Below the pieces are notes generated by a model, which had not been told where the DNA came from, searched no databases, and was given only the letters and a program-made list of their open reading frames with translations. A program made the position numbers and the translations under genes. A stretch of 64,000 nt of DNA from JAJPJE01 sp963724985 (GTDB lineage Bacteria; Acidobacteriota; Terriglobia; Terriglobales; Acidobacteriaceae): NCBI GenBank assembly GCA_963724985.1, contig CAVRWV010000002.1, positions 1 to 64,000 on the forward strand, in the 5' to 3' direction. Each line of letters starts with the position of its first letter. The stretch's first letter is position 1. Below, one piece after another: positions 61,663 through 64,000 of this stretch.

Positions 61663-62313
61663 CTACTTCGCCCCAATCGTTACCACCAGCCCATCTTCGT
61701 TCGGCGTGACTTCCACCTCGCGTAGGCTGGTGATTGTCCCATCGGCATGCGATAGATCGTTCGCCGCGTACGTCCCCGGAATCCCGATCACGCGCATCCC
61801 GGCGGCGCTCGCGGCCCGTATACCCGTCGGAGCGTCTTCGAATACCAGGCAATCCTGCGGAAGCACTCCCAGCAGCGATGCGCCTTTCAAGTACGGCTCC
61901 GGATCAGGCTTGCCCTTTGTGACCTCATCGGCTGGGACCATGCGCAACGGGACAGGCAATCCGACGGCGCGCAGCCTCGCAGTAGCCAGCGCGCGGGTGC
62001 CCGATGTCACCACGGCCCACCGATTGGGCGGCAGCTTCGAAACCAGTTCGGCCGCGCCCGCGCCGGCCCTCAATCCCGCCGTATCTTCGATCTCTGCCTG
62101 TTCAACGGCCGCTGCTTCGGCCGCGTGATCGCCATCCGGTAGCGCAATTGCCACGGTTTCTATCGTGCGATGTCCGTGCGCCACGTCAATCACGTACTTC
62201 GGGTCAAGGCCATGTTTCTGCGCCCAGACGCGCCACTGCTTCTCGACTACGGCAATCGAGTCCACCAGCACTCCGTCGAGATCAAAAAGAATTGCGGCGC
62301 AATGAAATTGCAT
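61663..62313 (-). CDS. HAD-superfamily phosphatase (beta-phosphoglucomutase-like)
   Basis: A 216-residue protein. Motif I is AILFDLDGVLVDS (nucleophile Asp and acid/base Asp), motif II the Thr/Ser in WAVVTSGTRALA, motif III the Lys in KGKPDPEPYLKGA and motif IV FEDAPTGIRAASAAGM. A helical cap lies between motifs I and II. Members dephosphorylate sugar phosphates or 2-phosphoglycolate. The cap residues do not allow a finer call. Confidence 0.88.
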   Translation of the reverse strand: MQFHCAAILFDLDGVLVDSIAVVEKQWRVWAQKHGLDPKYVIDVAHGHRTIETVAIALPDGDHAAEAAAVEQAEIEDTAGLRAGAGAAELVSKLPPNRWAVVTSGTRALATARLRAVGLPVPLRMVPADEVTKGKPDPEPYLKGASLLGVLPQDCLVFEDAPTGIRAASAAGMRVIGIPGTYAANDLSHADGTITSLREVEVTPNEDGLVVTIGAK

Positions 62314-62406
62314 GAAGTCTCTCAGTAAGTCAGTCTATCAGTCCGTCAGATCATTCAAAACTGACCGCCTGAAAGACTGGTCGACTGAGTGACTAAGAAA
62401 AAACAA

Positions 62407-62452
62407 CCCGGAGGAAGCCTTATAAGTGAGGATGAGGACGGCTTCCTCCGGG
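62407..62452 (-). terminator. Strong intrinsic terminator of the hemA-TPR operon
   Basis: A perfect 13-base stem (CCCGGAGGAAGCC with GGCTTCCTCCGGG) encloses a 20-base loop. On the minus strand it is followed by TTGTTTTTTCTT. It lies about 100 bases past the TPR stop at 62551. Confidence 0.8.
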
Positions 62453-62536
62453 CGGCGCCGCTCACGTTCGTCAGAGCTCCCTGCCTGAGTGGAGGCATGC
62501 GGAGTGACCGTGCGCGCCTATATGAAAATTGGTTTT

Positions 62537-62572
62537 CTAACCACTAACCACTAATCACTGGCCACTAATTGA
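62537..62572. repeat. TTAGTAATTAG-type simple repeat that supplies a stop codon, copy 3
   Basis: Plus-strand units CTAACCACTAACCACTAATC continue to ACTAATTG. This is the reverse complement of the motif at 1924 and 19151. It overlaps the end of the TPR gene, so its last residues (LVASD) and TAG stop come from the repeat. Confidence 0.55.
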
Positions 62573-63234
62573 ATTCCCTGCTGCCGCGCCTGTGCAATCA
62601 GATCTTGCACTTTCTGCTTATCGGGATAATCCGGATTCGTCTGCAGCAATTGATTCCACGCTGCCACCGCGCCCTTGATGTCGTTCTTGCCTTGCCACTT
62701 CACGATGCCCATGTTGAACAGCGTCTGTCCGTAGTTTGGACGCACCTTCAACGCGCGATCGAAATCCTTCAGCGCCTGGTCGGGATTGCCATTGTAGAAA
62801 TACGCCGTGCCTAGATCTGTCAGCACATCCGGATTTTCCGGACTCAGCTTCACCGACTTTTCGTAATACTCAATCGCCTTGGGATACATTTTGGCATCGT
62901 CGTACAGATTGCCAATCTTCGTCGCGATCGATGCGTCTTTCGGATTCGCTTCCAACTGCGCGATCATGGGAGCGGCCGTCTTGTCGACCGCCTCGGCAGT
63001 TTGCGTGCCGAGGTTCATGCCAGTGCCGGGCATCGGAAAATTTGATGGCGACGAACTGACCGGCGCAGTGGCTTGGCTGCTCGTGCTGGAGGTGAACACA
63101 TCCGACCCATGCAACAAATATCCAATTGCCAGCCCCGCTACTAGACAGACCACACCGAGCGTGTACGCCTGGGTCGTGGTCCACAGTCCGGATTGCGATT
63201 GCGGTTGTGGCCGCGTTCTTTGTGAGCTACCCAT
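62551..63234 (-). CDS. Membrane-anchored TPR protein, paralogue 4
   Basis: A 227-residue protein. The N-terminus is Gln/Ser-rich, then W-T-T-T-Q and the helix AYTLGVVCLVAGLAIGYLLH. A Ser/Pro linker leads to three TPRs: DASIATKIGNLYDDAKMYPK, NPDVLTDLGTAYFYNGNPDQ and NYGQTLFNMGIVKWQGKND. The tail is KVQDLIAQARQQGIQL plus residues from a repeat. It follows hemA by 15 bases and lies in the same operon. Confidence 0.85.
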   Translation of the reverse strand: MGSSQRTRPQPQSQSGLWTTTQAYTLGVVCLVAGLAIGYLLHGSDVFTSSTSSQATAPVSSSPSNFPMPGTGMNLGTQTAEAVDKTAAPMIAQLEANPKDASIATKIGNLYDDAKMYPKAIEYYEKSVKLSPENPDVLTDLGTAYFYNGNPDQALKDFDRALKVRPNYGQTLFNMGIVKWQGKNDIKGAVAAWNQLLQTNPDYPDKQKVQDLIAQARQQGIQLVASD

Positions 63235-63249
63235 CCTCTGCTTCTACTC

Positions 63250-64000
63250 CTACACCGTGGTTGTAAGCGCGGCCTGCTGAGTCTCTTCCAGGTGGAACAG
63301 CTTCTGAATTGCAGCCGCCAGTTGATCTTGCTCTATCTTTTCTTCGCGCTCTTTCAGCTCTCTTGCCAGCTGGTTGGAGATGCGCTGCGTGATCCGCGTC
63401 GTGAGCGAATCGAGCGCCTTCTCCTGCTCAGCGGTAAACGGACCCGTTTCAGAGCGGAAGCCTTCCAGTTCCTGGTGGCAAATCTCGTCCAGCCGTAATC
63501 TCAACGCCACGATTGTTGGAACCACCCGCTCCGCCATCAGCTTGCGGCGGAAAAACTTTGCTTCCTGGTTGATGATTTCCTGCGCGGCATTCGCGGCCGT
63601 CGCACGGTCCCCGGCATTCCGCTTGACCACATTCTCCAGATCGTCGATATCGTATAAGAAAATCCCATGTACGTCGCGCACGGCGGGGTCGATGTCGCGT
63701 GGTACCGCGATATCGATCAGCAACAGTTGACGGCCGTCTCTTTCCCGCCGGATGACTTCCGCTTCGTCGCGGGTGAAGATCGGATGTGGGCACGACGTCG
63801 AGCTGATCACAATGTCCGCTTCTACAAGGTGTTGCCAACGTTCTTCGAACGGATAGGCTGTCCCACCAAGCTGCTTCGCCAGCTCCTGCGCGTTTTCCAG
63901 CGTGCGATTGATCACTCGCACATCAGTCGCGCCATATTTCTTCAAATAGCGGGCAGAGAGCTCGCTCATTTTGCCGGCGCCCATCAGCAAGATCTTGCGC
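63250..64000 (-). CDS. hemA: Glutamyl-tRNA reductase, 3' part (5' end beyond the window)
   Basis: The visible 250 residues cover the NADPH-binding and dimerisation domains. The first residues ILLMGAGKMSELSARYLKK are the Rossmann motif. VINRTLENAQELAKQLGG, ISSTSCPHPIF, LLIDIAVPRDIDPAVRD and GIFLYDIDDLENVVKRN follow, all typical of HemA. The catalytic Cys and tRNA-binding N-terminal domain lie outside. The enzyme makes glutamate-1-semialdehyde, the first step of haem synthesis by the C5 route. A TPR paralogue sits downstream in the same operon. Confidence 0.93.
   Translation of the reverse strand, partial: RKILLMGAGKMSELSARYLKKYGATDVRVINRTLENAQELAKQLGGTAYPFEERWQHLVEADIVISSTSCPHPIFTRDEAEVIRRERDGRQLLLIDIAVPRDIDPAVRDVHGIFLYDIDDLENVVKRNAGDRATAANAAQEIINQEAKFFRRKLMAERVVPTIVALRLRLDEICHQELEGFRSETGPFTAEQEKALDSLTTRITQRISNQLARELKEREEKIEQDQLAAAIQKLFHLEETQQAALTTTV

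Overview
The window looks like chromosomal DNA of an Acidobacteriota bacterium (Terriglobia/Koribacter-like). This rests on gene content, not on a marker gene: a secreted VWFA-domain protein of the type common in that phylum, a Ser/Thr kinase fused to a TolB/PD40 propeller, many NHL-propeller proteins, multihaem c-type cytochromes and a Hyb-type [NiFe] hydrogenase. No rRNA, tRNA, CRISPR array, insertion sequence or phage gene was seen. All calls were made by eye from sequence and known family motifs.

Layout. 1-7 kb: small housekeeping and membrane genes (a broken RibD/DHFR-like gene, mtgA, DoxX, a TonB-C protein, a hemerythrin-like protein, a CPBP protease). 7-13 kb: a lipoprotein phosphoesterase with three Ig-like repeats, then the conserved transglutaminase / alpha-E / circularly permuted ATP-grasp trio. 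13-17 kb: a 6-haem cytochrome, an NHL protein, a VWFA protein and a membrane TPR protein. 17-22 kb: fatty acyl-AMP ligase, acyl carrier protein, MBOAT acyltransferase and SGNH hydrolase, which repeats the DltA/C/B/D logic with a fatty-acyl ligase. 22-34 kb, minus strand: two TPR paralogues, then a tightly coupled seven-gene operon (16-haem cytochrome, NHL, 4-haem cytochrome, parvulin, outer-membrane beta-barrel, NHL, 12-haem cytochrome) that resembles a porin-cytochrome electron conduit. 34-41 kb, plus strand: cytochrome c maturation genes resB-ccsA, a histidine kinase and a sigma54 activator, followed by a convergent NHL gene. 41-48 kb: a 66-codon gene with its own operator and terminator, a second phosphoesterase, a coiled-coil protein, a cupin, a beta-lactamase-fold hydrolase, a GH5-like hydrolase and trmO. 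48.8-54.6 kb: hybO-hybA-hybB-hybC-hybD. 54.6-64 kb: the PD40 kinase, two small-domain proteins, an M19 dipeptidase, a frameshifted secreted protein, a GH18-like protein, a HAD phosphatase, a fourth TPR paralogue and a partial hemA.

How it fits together (inference). The window is rich in haem and respiration functions: hemA, haem attachment (ResB/CcsA), four multihaem cytochromes with 38 haem-binding motifs in total, a beta-barrel, and a quinone-linked uptake hydrogenase. A parsimonious model is H2 oxidation feeding the quinone pool, with electrons leaving through a periplasmic and outer-membrane cytochrome conduit. CRP/FNR-like dyads lie upstream of hyb, the hemerythrin gene, a TPR gene and the 66-codon gene, and between the cytochrome operon and resB. 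A good sigma54-like site sits just before resB, in the same locus as a sigma54 activator.

Caution on the sequence. At least nine single-base frame breaks occur in otherwise well-conserved genes. Two genes carry compensating pairs. One break, in hybO, makes an artificial hybO-hybA fusion. These look like residual indel errors or recent mutations and affect several gene models.
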